In this document: one piece after another, positions 46,643 through 54,807 of the stretch
Numbering within the stretch: the first letter of the stretch is position 1
How the letters are laid out: each line of letters opens with the position of its first letter
Origin: Verrucomicrobiaceae bacterium
Lineage (GTDB): Bacteria; Verrucomicrobiota; Verrucomicrobiia; Verrucomicrobiales; Verrucomicrobiaceae
Assembly (NCBI GenBank): GCA_947458455.1
Contig: CANGYJ010000005.1
Span: forward strand, 248,001 to 312,000
DNA length: 64,000 bases
Direction of reading: 5' to 3'
Notes under the pieces: model-generated
What the model was told of the DNA's origin: nothing
The model's database searches: none
What the model saw: the letters and a program-made list of their open reading frames with translations, nothing else
Program-made: the position numbers and the translations under genes

Positions 46643-48415
46643 ATGTCCACCCTTACCGTCCGAGCCGCCAGCCTCCCACCGCCGATCCCCGGCCTCAACC
46701 GCGCCCTTCGCAAGCCGAAGAAAAACATCCCGCAGACCAAGATCGAGCGGGACCACATCCTTTCCAAGGTGCGCGACTATGCGCAGCAGGTCGGTCTCGT
46801 GCCGCCCATCCCGCTGGATGAGCTCAGCCAGCACACGGACAAGCTCATGGCCATTGAGGGCTTCGATCCCATCCATCGCGATTACATCGGCGTGCTCATG
46901 GCGAATGAAAGCTGGCGCGAACACCTCGCGACCGTCCCCTTCGAAAAACGCCTGCTTTTGATGCCCAAATGCCTCCGCGTCGAAAGCAAGTGCCCCGCGC
47001 CCTTTGATGAGTTCGGCCTGCTCTGCAAGCAGTGCGGCCTGTGCAGCATCCAGGACTTCCAAAACGAGGCCGAAAAGCTCGGCTACGCCGTCTTGGTGGC
47101 CGAAGGCAGCGCCATCGTCATGTCACTCATCCAGACGGGCAAGATCGAAGCCATCGTCGGCATCTCCTGCCTGCCTGTTTTGGAAAGAACCTTTCCGTAT
47201 GTGGAAGCCGCCGCCATTCCCGCCGTCGCCGTGCCTTTGCTCCAGGACGACTGCATTGATACCGTCGTCGATATCGACTGGGTGTGGGACTACATCCACC
47301 TCACCAGCGAGGACAAAACACGCCGCCTGAACCTCAACGAACTGCACGACGAGGTAAAGACGTGGTTCACCCGTGAGTCACTCGATGCCCTCATGGGTCC
47401 GCCGCGTGGCCACACCGAGGAAATCTCACGCGACTGGCTCGCCCGCGCCGGCAAGCGCTGGCGGCCGTTTTTGACCGTCGCCGCCTACCAGGCTCTCCGC
47501 GATGATCCCGAGGCTCCGATCAGCGATTCCATCAAACGCGCCGCCATCTCCGTCGAGATCTTCCACAAAGCCTCGCTCGTGCATGACGACATCGAGGACG
47601 GTGACGCCGAGCGTTACGGCGAAACCACGCTGCACACCGAGCACGGCATTCCTGTGGCCCTCAACATCGGCGACCTGCTCATCGGTGAAGGTTACCGCCT
47701 CCTCGCCGAGAGCGACCTGCCTGCGCATGTCCGCAGTGCAGCATTGCTCGTCGCCGCGGAAGGCCAGCGTGAGCTTTGCATCGGCCAGGGTGCCGAATTG
47801 CTCTGGACGCGCCACCCTGTGGCCCTCACCAGCCAGCAGGTACTCGAAATCTTCCGCAGCAAAACTGCGCCCGCCTTTGAAGTCGCCCTCAAGGTCGGTG
47901 CCGCGCTCGCCGGCCGCCTCGATGAATGTGCCGACGTTCTCCACACCTACAGCGAGAACCTCGGCATCGCCTACCAGATCCGCGATGACATTGATGACCT
48001 CGGCGAGGACAGCGCCGCCGCCAACGAATGGAGCATGCGCCCCAGCATCATCCTCTCCCTCCTCCGCGAGAAGAGCCAAGGCAGCGTCAAAGACACCATG
48101 GAAGCCCTTTGGAACGGCCACCCCTGCGAAAAGCCCACCAATGCCCTCATCCGCGATTGGTCCCACGACAGCGGTGCCTATGAAAAAGCCACCACGTTGC
48201 TCGAAGGCTACAAAGAGGCCGCCATCCGCAGTTTGCAGGAAGTCGAGATTCCCAATCTCAAAGGCCTGCTGCGCCGCGTCATCGGCAAAATCTTCAACGA
48301 ACTCGAAATCAAAGGCTGGTGCCGCGAATTCGAGCAGAAGAACCTCAATCCCGAGATCCTCGCCGAAGCTGCCAAAGCCGCCGAACACCTGGTGGCGGTG
48401 CCGCAGAAGGCGTGA
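46643..48415 (+). CDS. DUF116 - polyprenyl synthase fusion
   Basis: A 590-residue fusion. Residues ~20-240 match DUF116, with its conserved cysteines in KCPAPFDEFGLLCKQCGLCS and the GYAVLVAEGSAIV and EAIVGISCLPVLE segments. Residues ~255-570 are a trans-isoprenyl diphosphate synthase with both Asp-rich motifs, HDDIEDGD and RDDIDDLGED, the sites for Mg and diphosphate. The enzyme would condense isoprenyl diphosphates to a longer chain. The DUF116 part probably binds a metal or cofactor; its role is unknown. I use the ATG at 46643 rather than a TTG 15 bases earlier. It is followed after 113 bases by a siroheme-decarboxylase-like gene on the same strand, so the two may form a pathway. Confidence 0.88.
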   Translation: MSTLTVRAASLPPPIPGLNRALRKPKKNIPQTKIERDHILSKVRDYAQQVGLVPPIPLDELSQHTDKLMAIEGFDPIHRDYIGVLMANESWREHLATVPFEKRLLLMPKCLRVESKCPAPFDEFGLLCKQCGLCSIQDFQNEAEKLGYAVLVAEGSAIVMSLIQTGKIEAIVGISCLPVLERTFPYVEAAAIPAVAVPLLQDDCIDTVVDIDWVWDYIHLTSEDKTRRLNLNELHDEVKTWFTRESLDALMGPPRGHTEEISRDWLARAGKRWRPFLTVAAYQALRDDPEAPISDSIKRAAISVEIFHKASLVHDDIEDGDAERYGETTLHTEHGIPVALNIGDLLIGEGYRLLAESDLPAHVRSAALLVAAEGQRELCIGQGAELLWTRHPVALTSQQVLEIFRSKTAPAFEVALKVGAALAGRLDECADVLHTYSENLGIAYQIRDDIDDLGEDSAAANEWSMRPSIILSLLREKSQGSVKDTMEALWNGHPCEKPTNALIRDWSHDSGAYEKATTLLEGYKEAAIRSLQEVEIPNLKGLLRRVIGKIFNELEIKGWCREFEQKNLNPEILAEAAKAAEHLVAVPQKA

Positions 48416-48528
48416 GCGTAACGTTGAAGCTTCCGCCACCCAACCTTCCACCATTCCCGCACAGCACCGGGCCTTGTGTTCATGAGGGGCACCGCTATGG
48501 GTGGCCGTTCGATTTTGCTCCTCCGACC

Positions 48529-49656
48529 ATGCCCGACGCCGCCCTCCCCACCGAACATACCGATCCTGTAAACACCCAGATCCTCTCCGTGAGCGAGGAT
48601 TGCGTGAAGGGATTCCACCAGCATCCCTTTCAGTTCATCGCCGAGCAAAGCGGCGTGCCCTTTGACACCGTGGTGGAGCGCATCCGCGCCATGCTGGCCG
48701 CCGGCGTGATCCGCCGCGTGCGCCAGACGCTGCTGGCGAACAAACTCGCCGAAGGTGCCCTCATCGCCTGGAAAGTGCCGACCGAAAAGCTCGACGCCGC
48801 TTTCGATTTCCTCTTCAAACAAGATCCCTTCAGCGGTCACGTCGTTCTTCGCAGCACGGACCGTGAGGTCAGCGGCAGTGACTTTCGCCTCTGGACCACG
48901 CTGAAAGTGCCGCAGGACAGAAATATCAACGAGCACTGCGATCTTCTGAAGCGTCTCATCGGTGCCGAAGACTACTACACCATGCAGGCACACGGCATTT
49001 TTGCCCTCGGCGTGGGCCATGTGCGCCGCAAGACCATGGAACCCGGCGAAAAGGCCGATGAACCCGCGAAGATGATGACCACCAACATCGCCGATCTCGA
49101 CGCGGAAGAGTGGAATGTGCTCCTCAACCTCAAAGGCGACCTCAAGCCCGAAGAGATCGGCCCTGAGCCATGGGCAGGCCGTGCCAAAGATGCCGGCGTG
49201 AGCCTCGAACGCTTCTGTGAAGTGGCAAAGCAGCTCGACAAGAAAGGCGTCATCGGCCGCTTCTCGACCTTCCTGGAGCATGTGAAGCCCAGCGCCAGCG
49301 GTCAGCGTGTCACCCGCTTCAACGCCCTCTTCCATTGGCGTGTGCCACAAGGCATGGAAGAACGCGCCGGCAGCGAGGTGGGCCGTCATCCCATCATGAC
49401 TCACTGCTACTGGCGTGAAGGCGGCGAGCGCTTTGCCAATGTGAACATCATGGGCGTCATCCACGGCACCGACAAGGACACCGTCCTCACCCACAAGGCC
49501 GCCATCGACAAGCATCTCGCTGATATCAACATCCCCCTGCTCTACACGAACGTCTTCTGGGGCGGCCGCAGCGAGATCAAACCCAGCGAAATCAGCCCCA
49601 TCATCTACAAGCAGTTCCACGAGCAGTGGAAGGATGTCGCCGGGCCGGTGATTTGA
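48529..49656 (+). CDS. Tandem AhbA/AhbB-type siroheme decarboxylase-like (Lrp/AsnC-related) protein
   Basis: A 375-residue protein built of two related halves, each a winged helix plus a ferredoxin-like domain. First half: FHQHPFQFIAEQSGVPFDTV, then VERIRAMLAAGVIRRVRQTL and FRLWTTLKVP. Second half: LDKKGVIGRFSTFLEH, MTHCYWREGGERFANVNIMG, then VIHG. HCYxR followed by a G-x-x-HG block is typical of AhbB and NirD/L/G/H siroheme decarboxylases, which otherwise occur as two subunits. So this is probably a fused tetrapyrrole enzyme, although an Lrp-like regulator cannot be excluded. Start ATG 48529; a GTG 54 bases upstream is in frame. It follows the DUF116-prenyl synthase fusion. Confidence 0.7.
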   Translation: MPDAALPTEHTDPVNTQILSVSEDCVKGFHQHPFQFIAEQSGVPFDTVVERIRAMLAAGVIRRVRQTLLANKLAEGALIAWKVPTEKLDAAFDFLFKQDPFSGHVVLRSTDREVSGSDFRLWTTLKVPQDRNINEHCDLLKRLIGAEDYYTMQAHGIFALGVGHVRRKTMEPGEKADEPAKMMTTNIADLDAEEWNVLLNLKGDLKPEEIGPEPWAGRAKDAGVSLERFCEVAKQLDKKGVIGRFSTFLEHVKPSASGQRVTRFNALFHWRVPQGMEERAGSEVGRHPIMTHCYWREGGERFANVNIMGVIHGTDKDTVLTHKAAIDKHLADINIPLLYTNVFWGGRSEIKPSEISPIIYKQFHEQWKDVAGPVI

Positions 49657-49689
49657 GAGCGGACCGGTGAATAGCTTGTCGAGCCACGG

Positions 49690-49763
49690 GGAAGTCTGAC
49701 GACTTCCACTACGGGGGAGACTGTCACCAGTGCATTCGTAGCAGCAAACGTCCGTTTGCCCAC
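49690..49763. repeat. Pair of short palindromes upstream of tmRNA
   Basis: First: GGAAGTC, TGAC, GACTTCC (49690-49707), followed by CTACG, so that the reverse strand reads CGTAGTGGAAGTCGTCAG. Second: CGTAGCAGCAAACGTCCGTT at 49737 on, with stem GCAAACG/CGTTTGC (49744-49759). Both carry the CGTAG lead also seen at 11423, and they face each other across ~25 bases. Confidence 0.5.
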
Positions 49764-49865
49764 CGGGGTCTCATCAGATGTTCCACACGCAGCCATGCCC
49801 CATTCCTGGCTCAGGCATGTCTTGACCTTCCGCTCGCAGGCTCTACTCTCCTTCCTCTCCAAAAC

Positions 49866-50218
49866 GGGGGCGTACTGGTTTCGACGGGTCGTCTGAGTTC
49901 GGAGCTGCATGCCGAGGATGATTCGTTGGCCTCGTTAAAATCGCGGATCAAAAACATAAATGTGAACTCTAACGAGCTCGCTCTCGCGGCTTAAGCCCCG
50001 CGACATCGTGCAGGCAATGTCTGGTAGCCTGCCCGATGCCACTACCAGGCTGGTTTGATCACCGGGCGACCGGGTGACAAACAAGATCTAACAGGACGCT
50101 GGGTGAAGAGTAGGCCGTCTCAAGCCGCCTCCCGCCGAGACTAAACATGAGACTGAGCATGGAGATGCTGCGGATAACGGCGGTTCGGACAGGGGTTCAA
50201 CTCCCCTCGCCTCCACCA
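49866..50218 (+). ncRNA. ssrA: tmRNA (transfer-messenger RNA)
   Basis: Rescues stalled ribosomes by acting as tRNA-Ala and then as a short mRNA. The 5' end GGGGGCGTACTGGTTTCGAC and the 3' end AGGGGTTCAACTCCCCTCGC then CTCCACCA are diagnostic. GGGGGCG pairs with CGCCTCC for the 7-bp acceptor stem with one G-U, and the T arm is AGGGG-TTCAA-CTCCCCT-like. The tag frame ends in AAC TCT AAC GAG CTC GCT CTC GCG GCT TAA (49965-49994), i.e. NSNELALAA. The codon before it is GTG (Val) rather than the usual Ala codon, so the exact resume point is uncertain. The encoded CCA ends at 50218. The defence island begins just downstream. Confidence 0.95.
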
Positions 50219-50239
50219 CCTTGATTTACAAGGTGGTGG
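50213..50239 (+). other. Hairpin across the tmRNA 3' end, possible attachment site
   Basis: CCACCACCTTG (50213-50223), loop ATTTA, CAAGGTGGTGG (50229-50239) is a perfect 11-bp stem that begins inside the tmRNA CCA end. There is no T tract, so it is not a clear terminator. The 3' end of ssrA is a common integration site for phages and islands, and a minus-strand defence island follows, so this may mark the attL boundary. The 140 bases after it hold no gene, only a direct repeat of AAACTAAGAACA (around 50255-50280). Confidence 0.4.
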
Positions 50240-50378
50240 ACACCTGAAATGGTGAAACTAAGAACAAAACTAAGAACACACTCGACCAAATTTGGCGATG
50301 TTTCGGGAGGTCCAATGGGCGCGTAAAAATGCCTTACGGGCTATGAAGTACCCAGGCAGTTTCAGTTATGTAGGCCGG

Positions 50379-50816
50379 TCACCTCTTCACCGTCGCTGTT
50401 CCTGTCTGTCGCCCTGATGAATCTCGGAAGGTGATGGTGTTACCTCTGACGGTGCTGGTGCCTGTGATTCTTCCTGATGAATCGCGGTAGGTCGTCACTC
50501 CAGAGGATGAGCTGGAGGATGTCCCGCTGATCCGCCCCTGAGCATCCCGGCAGGTCGTTTTCGTTCCACTGGTGCTTGAAGTGCCGGTCATTCTTCCTTG
50601 AGCATCGCGGAAGGTTGTTTTCCCGGTGCTCAATTGCATGGCTGTTCCTGTCAACCTTCCCTGGGCATCTCTGAAAGTCGTCTTGGAACCTGATGAGTTC
50701 GTGGTTGTTGTCGATTTACCCTTCTCGTCTCTCAGGCTGGTATTTTTACCGGCGAGGGACGAGGCAGGATCACCAAAGGCAAGGACGGGTAGCAGAAGGG
50801 CCAGAATCAGCTTCAT
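50379..50816 (-). CDS. Small secreted RDAQGR-repeat protein
   Basis: A 145-residue protein with signal peptide ~1-16 (MKLILALLLPVLAFGDP). I chose ATG 50816; an upstream in-frame start adds 12 polar residues before the signal. The rest is six tandem ~18-22-residue units of the form TTFRDAQGRxTGT (KTTFRDAQGRLTGT, KTTFRDAQGRMTGT, KTTCRDAQGRISGT, VTTYRDSSGRITGT and so on), probably a repetitive beta structure like YD repeats. Function is unknown. It is the first gene after the tmRNA, probably the 3' end of the island operon or cargo unrelated to it (gap of 32 bases to the next gene). Confidence 0.7.
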   Translation of the reverse strand: MKLILALLLPVLAFGDPASSLAGKNTSLRDEKGKSTTTTNSSGSKTTFRDAQGRLTGTAMQLSTGKTTFRDAQGRMTGTSSTSGTKTTCRDAQGRISGTSSSSSSGVTTYRDSSGRITGTSTVRGNTITFRDSSGRQTGTATVKR

Positions 50817-50848
50817 GAGGTCTTTCGACGACGTGAGTATGGAAATCT

Positions 50849-51349
50849 TCACCCCTGCACATCAAAAGGAAGATTGAAATACTCGAACACTGCCTTGGTC
50901 CGGTCGAATATCTGGCGCTCGCTCATTCCGGCACGTTCACACATCTCATTCATCGGCACAAAACCACCGCTGATGAACTGAACCACCTCCAAGGGACTGA
51001 TGCTAACTTTGACCTGGCTCTGACCTTTCACCTTCAATGCATCCAGGGATTCGAGACAACACATCACCATCATCATCAGGTTTTCAGAGTCCAGATTGCA
51101 GAAAAACAGCCAGTAGGGCCAGACCTCCCAAAGCTGCTTGTAGAACGCTCTGACTTCTGGGATGGCGTAGATTTCTCGGGGGTCGTGATTGTAGCCGTCG
51201 ATCATCAGAGCCACGCTGTTCATCATGGCTTCCAGCTTCTTGCCTTTCGGCAGTTGGCTGTTGCCGAACCTGGACAAGAAATCCTTGGCATCACCGGCTT
51301 CGACACGATCCCGGCTGAACTGATAGAGGATGAGGTCGGTCGAGGGCAT
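50849..51349 (-). CDS. Unknown 166-residue protein of the defence operon
   Basis: A largely helical protein (MPSTDLILYQFSRDRVEAGD at the start), Met-rich in the middle (NLMMMVMCCLESLDAL). It ends with a possible small winged-helix-like part, QFISGGFVPMNEMCERAGMS then ERQIFDRTKAVFEYFNLPF. I do not recognise the family. It begins 13 bases after the trypsin-like protease on the same strand, so it is probably the last gene of the defence operon. It may be an accessory or a substrate of that protease; this is only positional. Confidence 0.6.
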   Translation of the reverse strand: MPSTDLILYQFSRDRVEAGDAKDFLSRFGNSQLPKGKKLEAMMNSVALMIDGYNHDPREIYAIPEVRAFYKQLWEVWPYWLFFCNLDSENLMMMVMCCLESLDALKVKGQSQVKVSISPLEVVQFISGGFVPMNEMCERAGMSERQIFDRTKAVFEYFNLPFDVQG

Positions 51350-51362
51350 AGGAACAACAGGC

Positions 51363-52118
51363 TTATTGAATCATAGCGATAGCCTGGCCAATAAAGGCGG
51401 AGCAAATGAGGCCCTGGCTTTCAAAATACTCAGTTGCAACACCAAGCAGTCGAGCTGTTTGAAACCCATCCACATCATTACCTCCAATGAGCTCAAAGAC
51501 AGGTGAGCCGCTCATTCGATCTGGATGAGTTACTGTCGTGGAGTGCGTTGTGCCTGGATATTTATAACCGTGCAGTCGATCCATTTTGCCTAGAATGTGC
51601 GTCGCTCTTGTAACGCCTAGCAAGGAAGATGCCGCTGGATCAATCGACTCGAATGCAAAAGCGAAGGCTGTTGAAGGAACAGTATTAGTGGACTTGGCCC
51701 ACTTGTTCCGGCCACGAGGAAAACCGATTGCCACACAGATTGTGCCTGGAGTTGGCGAACTGGAAGCCAAAGTATCCTGCGTGCTAAATCGAAACTCAGT
51801 AGCCAGCTTTAGACCATCTCCTTCATTGAGCTCAAATACCGCAATATCAAGCGACGGAGACGTAGTAGATGCGCACAGCTTTCCACCTCCAATATCTCGC
51901 TTTTCGGACATCGTAGCGCAGAACCGCTGGAATTTGCCTCCTGCGCGATAAACAAAATCTGTCAGCGGTTTTGCGCCTACCACATGCGCCGCAGTGATAA
52001 GAAACCGGGAATCTTCCATGCGAAAGCCAAATGCGGATGCAATCAGCTCTATGCCATCGTCTTCTGATTCATAGCGATAGATTGGAATACTAAACTCAAG
52101 CAAATCGGCGACATTCAT
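51363..52118 (-). CDS. Trypsin-like serine protease in the defence operon
   Basis: A 251-residue cytoplasmic protein (no signal peptide) with a chymotrypsin-fold peptidase pattern: His45 in FLITAAHVVGAK, Asp91 in SPSLDIAVFELNEG, Ser203 in HPDRMSGSPVFELIGG. The last motif is the SGSP variant seen in bacterial trypsin-like proteins. Its ATG overlaps the stop of the BrxA-like gene by four bases (ATGA), which shows translational coupling. In defence islands such peptidases can be effectors that cleave host or phage proteins on activation, as known for some CRISPR- and STAND-linked proteases. The role here is inference. Confidence 0.75.
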   Translation of the reverse strand: MNVADLLEFSIPIYRYESEDDGIELIASAFGFRMEDSRFLITAAHVVGAKPLTDFVYRAGGKFQRFCATMSEKRDIGGGKLCASTTSPSLDIAVFELNEGDGLKLATEFRFSTQDTLASSSPTPGTICVAIGFPRGRNKWAKSTNTVPSTAFAFAFESIDPAASSLLGVTRATHILGKMDRLHGYKYPGTTHSTTVTHPDRMSGSPVFELIGGNDVDGFQTARLLGVATEYFESQGLICSAFIGQAIAMIQ

Positions 52119-52849
52119 AGAACAAGCCTCACCATATCCTGTGACAGCGAGAGCCTGTCCACCGACAGCACGCCCAGCTTGAGAGCTGTGGCGACGAGTT
52201 CAGGAGCGTCGAAAAAGGAGAGGCTGGGATGGTTAGATAGGGCGATGCGATCCATTGGGCTGGTCGTGCCTGCGGCGAAGAACCAGGCTTTGATAAGCCA
52301 TGAGGCGAGATCAGGATCTGTCACCTTGACTGGCTGGCTTGCTGAATAGCAGCCTGCTTTCTTGGTCCGATGCACGAAACCAAGGTCTTGAATCAAGCCG
52401 AGGGAATAACGACCTGAGCGGCGGACGGTTTCTTTTTCGCCGAATGACTCGGTCAGCTTTCTCAACAACTGTTCCAGCTTCAACTCAGGTTGAACGCGAA
52501 GCATTCGACCAATCGTTGTCGCCACCTCTTGCAGGAATGGGTAGCAGGCTGATGCGAGTCCCCAGGACAGCACACGGTCCTTCTCTGGATCACCAGACGC
52601 CTGAAACAAGTGGATTGCCTCAGCGCGCAGAGGCTCAAGCTCACCTGGTTCAACGAGCGCATGGCGAAGGTATCGAAGCGACTTCTGTATGCTGTCGCGG
52701 CCGGAAATCTCGGCACTGATGACACTGCGCATGGCTTCCACCCATTCATCACCATCAATGCCTTCAGCGCGCAAGCGCAGTCCTTCTCTTAGCCACGCAG
52801 CACTCAAGCGGCGGTTGAAGGCGATGGAACGTGCGGATGGAAGACTCAT
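52115..52849 (-). CDS. BrxA-like (DUF1819) protein
   Basis: A 244-residue all-helical protein following PglZ with a four-base overlap. The pattern LVEPGELEPLRAEAIHLFQA, then DRVLSWGLASACYPFLQEVA and FGEKETVRRSGRYSLGLIQD, resembles BrxA of BREX systems, a small winged-helix DNA-binding protein. In BREX type 3 the gene for BrxA also comes directly after pglZ. The similarity is judged by eye and is moderate; the position adds weight. It may be needed for methylation or defence as in BREX-1, but this is inference. Confidence 0.5.
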   Translation of the reverse strand: MSLPSARSIAFNRRLSAAWLREGLRLRAEGIDGDEWVEAMRSVISAEISGRDSIQKSLRYLRHALVEPGELEPLRAEAIHLFQASGDPEKDRVLSWGLASACYPFLQEVATTIGRMLRVQPELKLEQLLRKLTESFGEKETVRRSGRYSLGLIQDLGFVHRTKKAGCYSASQPVKVTDPDLASWLIKAWFFAAGTTSPMDRIALSNHPSLSFFDAPELVATALKLGVLSVDRLSLSQDMVRLVL

Positions 52850-54807
52850 GCTAAACGTGCTCGGGAAAATTCAATAAAGGGGACTACAAGTTCATCAAGA
52901 CTAGCGCCTCCATGACACACGAGAACATCGCCGGGCGTTGTGAATGCGCCACGTCCAGTGTGAATCAAAGGAAGATAATTCTGCGGGAGAATTTTGCTGT
53001 GCCATGGCATTGCCTTGGTCTGCAAAGCTGACGCCGAATGATCTCGCAAAGTCGGGTCTTGATAAATACGCACTCTCTGACCACAACGGTCCACCAGGAC
53101 TCCCTCGGACGGGCTGCCAGTGCCAACAGCCTCTAAGTTTCCATGATCAGCTGTGAGAAAGACTTTGTATCCAGCCCGCAGGGATTCAGAGACCACTTCT
53201 TTGAGGAATGAGTGGCTCGCCCAGAGTCGGAGCTGATCAAGCAGTCCACGCCAGCCCAGGGTGGCTCCATGCATCATTTCGTCGGGCATTGTGACGGTGA
53301 TGCCTAGCGCTTGCGGGGCTTGTGAGATCGCATCAAAAACCACGCTCAAATCAGAGTGTTGTCCTTGAACCACCAGGTGATGGCTCCTGGTCACCCTTGG
53401 TAACGCGCCGTCCCACCAAGATTTCCACCGCTTCCCATCCGTATCTGTTCGGGCGATGGTCTTCTCGAAATAGATGGGCAGTTCGCCAGAATAGATGGCT
53501 TGTCGGCAGACATTCGTGATGCTGGGTAGCAATGTGAAGCACAAATCTTCACCAATAAGAATGTCGTCATGGGCGGAATCCAATTCAGGCTTCAAGAGCT
53601 TCCACTGGCTAAACGAAAGACCATCTAGCACCAGCAGCACCACCTTGTCACCGGCACTCACCTTTCTGGCGAGAAATTTGGGTATGTGGTGCGTGACCAC
53701 AGGACGAGTTGGCGGCAGGTTGTGGAGGCCATCCAGATTGCGCACCACCCACTGCTGAAACTGTTTGTCCATGGGAATCCAAAACTGATCCCAAAACTCG
53801 GCTGTCTTTGCCTGTGGACGATCCGCCGCAAACCAAGCCGCGACATGTGATGAATATCGGTTCGCGAAGCGCAGCCAGTCCTGATACGAGGCATCTTCAT
53901 CCGGCAGTGTCTTTGCCAATGCTTCTCGTTGTTGAATCAGCTCGTTGCTCGCCAGTTTGGCGGACTGGTCGGCCACTCCAATCCGGCACCACTCCAGAGG
54001 CAGCTTTCTAGAGCTTGGCGGCAGAATTATTGGAGTCAGAAGGCCTTCAGTGAACAGGTTGTCCATGAACACTCGAATACGATTATCCTCAAATGGCACT
54101 CTGTCATGAAGCCGGTCCTTCAGCTTGGCTTCTCCGACCAGCCACGTCTCCCACTCCACCTGCATAAACTCCCAGAATCGTGCAGGCACACGAATCATTT
54201 CCCCAATGTTGCTTGGCTTGCCAGTGATGCTAGCACCAATCTGTTCCAGCCTTGCGACAATCGCCTCTGGGAGACGCTGTCCATTAAAATGCAGCTCGGT
54301 CAGGTAGCGGATGAGATCCGTAAAGTCCTCGATTAACGTGGGCTCGATTCGATAGCCCAAACGCAGGATCAAATCGGCGGTCTCTCTGTCGCTCAAGATG
54401 TGCCCCGGAATCTGGTCCCTCTTCTCCCAGAGACGGGAAAGGATCATCGGCTCCAGCTCTTTGAGCACTTTTCTGGACAGCTTGGGAAACACATCCCCAA
54501 GTGCCACCTCGATCTTGCGACAGGCTTGGTAAACATCGGCAGGTAGTCGGCGGAAGCCTTCAGGATGCTCATCGAGCACGATGACGTAGCAACATGGCTC
54601 TCCCGCTTCCAATCGTGACCGCATCTCCGCTTCGTAAAAATAACGGAACATCAGAGGATCATCAAAGAGCACGATGTCTGCTCCACGGTCCGCTAGCAGC
54701 CGGGTTACCTTGTCACTGCGGAACAGACCATCAGCATCCTCCACGGCCCACAAGGGGGCGATGTCGGGATGGATTCGGTCGATGAGTTGAGATTCCCAGG
54801 TGATCAC
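52846..54807 (-). CDS. pglZ: PglZ-domain protein (BREX type 3-like alkaline-phosphatase fold)
   Basis: A 653-residue protein, the hallmark gene of BREX and Pgl systems. Metal-site motifs of the alkaline phosphatase superfamily: KVVLLVLDGLSFSQW (~387-401), FLTADHGNLEAVG (~549-561) and VCHGGASLDELVVPFIEF near the end. The N-terminal ~350 residues are helical, as in other PglZ proteins. PglZ is essential for BREX function, although its exact activity (nuclease or phosphatase) varies between systems. It overlaps both neighbours by four bases: the helicase upstream and the BrxA-like gene downstream. Confidence 0.88.
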   Translation of the reverse strand: MITWESQLIDRIHPDIAPLWAVEDADGLFRSDKVTRLLADRGADIVLFDDPLMFRYFYEAEMRSRLEAGEPCCYVIVLDEHPEGFRRLPADVYQACRKIEVALGDVFPKLSRKVLKELEPMILSRLWEKRDQIPGHILSDRETADLILRLGYRIEPTLIEDFTDLIRYLTELHFNGQRLPEAIVARLEQIGASITGKPSNIGEMIRVPARFWEFMQVEWETWLVGEAKLKDRLHDRVPFEDNRIRVFMDNLFTEGLLTPIILPPSSRKLPLEWCRIGVADQSAKLASNELIQQREALAKTLPDEDASYQDWLRFANRYSSHVAAWFAADRPQAKTAEFWDQFWIPMDKQFQQWVVRNLDGLHNLPPTRPVVTHHIPKFLARKVSAGDKVVLLVLDGLSFSQWKLLKPELDSAHDDILIGEDLCFTLLPSITNVCRQAIYSGELPIYFEKTIARTDTDGKRWKSWWDGALPRVTRSHHLVVQGQHSDLSVVFDAISQAPQALGITVTMPDEMMHGATLGWRGLLDQLRLWASHSFLKEVVSESLRAGYKVFLTADHGNLEAVGTGSPSEGVLVDRCGQRVRIYQDPTLRDHSASALQTKAMPWHSKILPQNYLPLIHTGRGAFTTPGDVLVCHGGASLDELVVPFIEFSRARLA

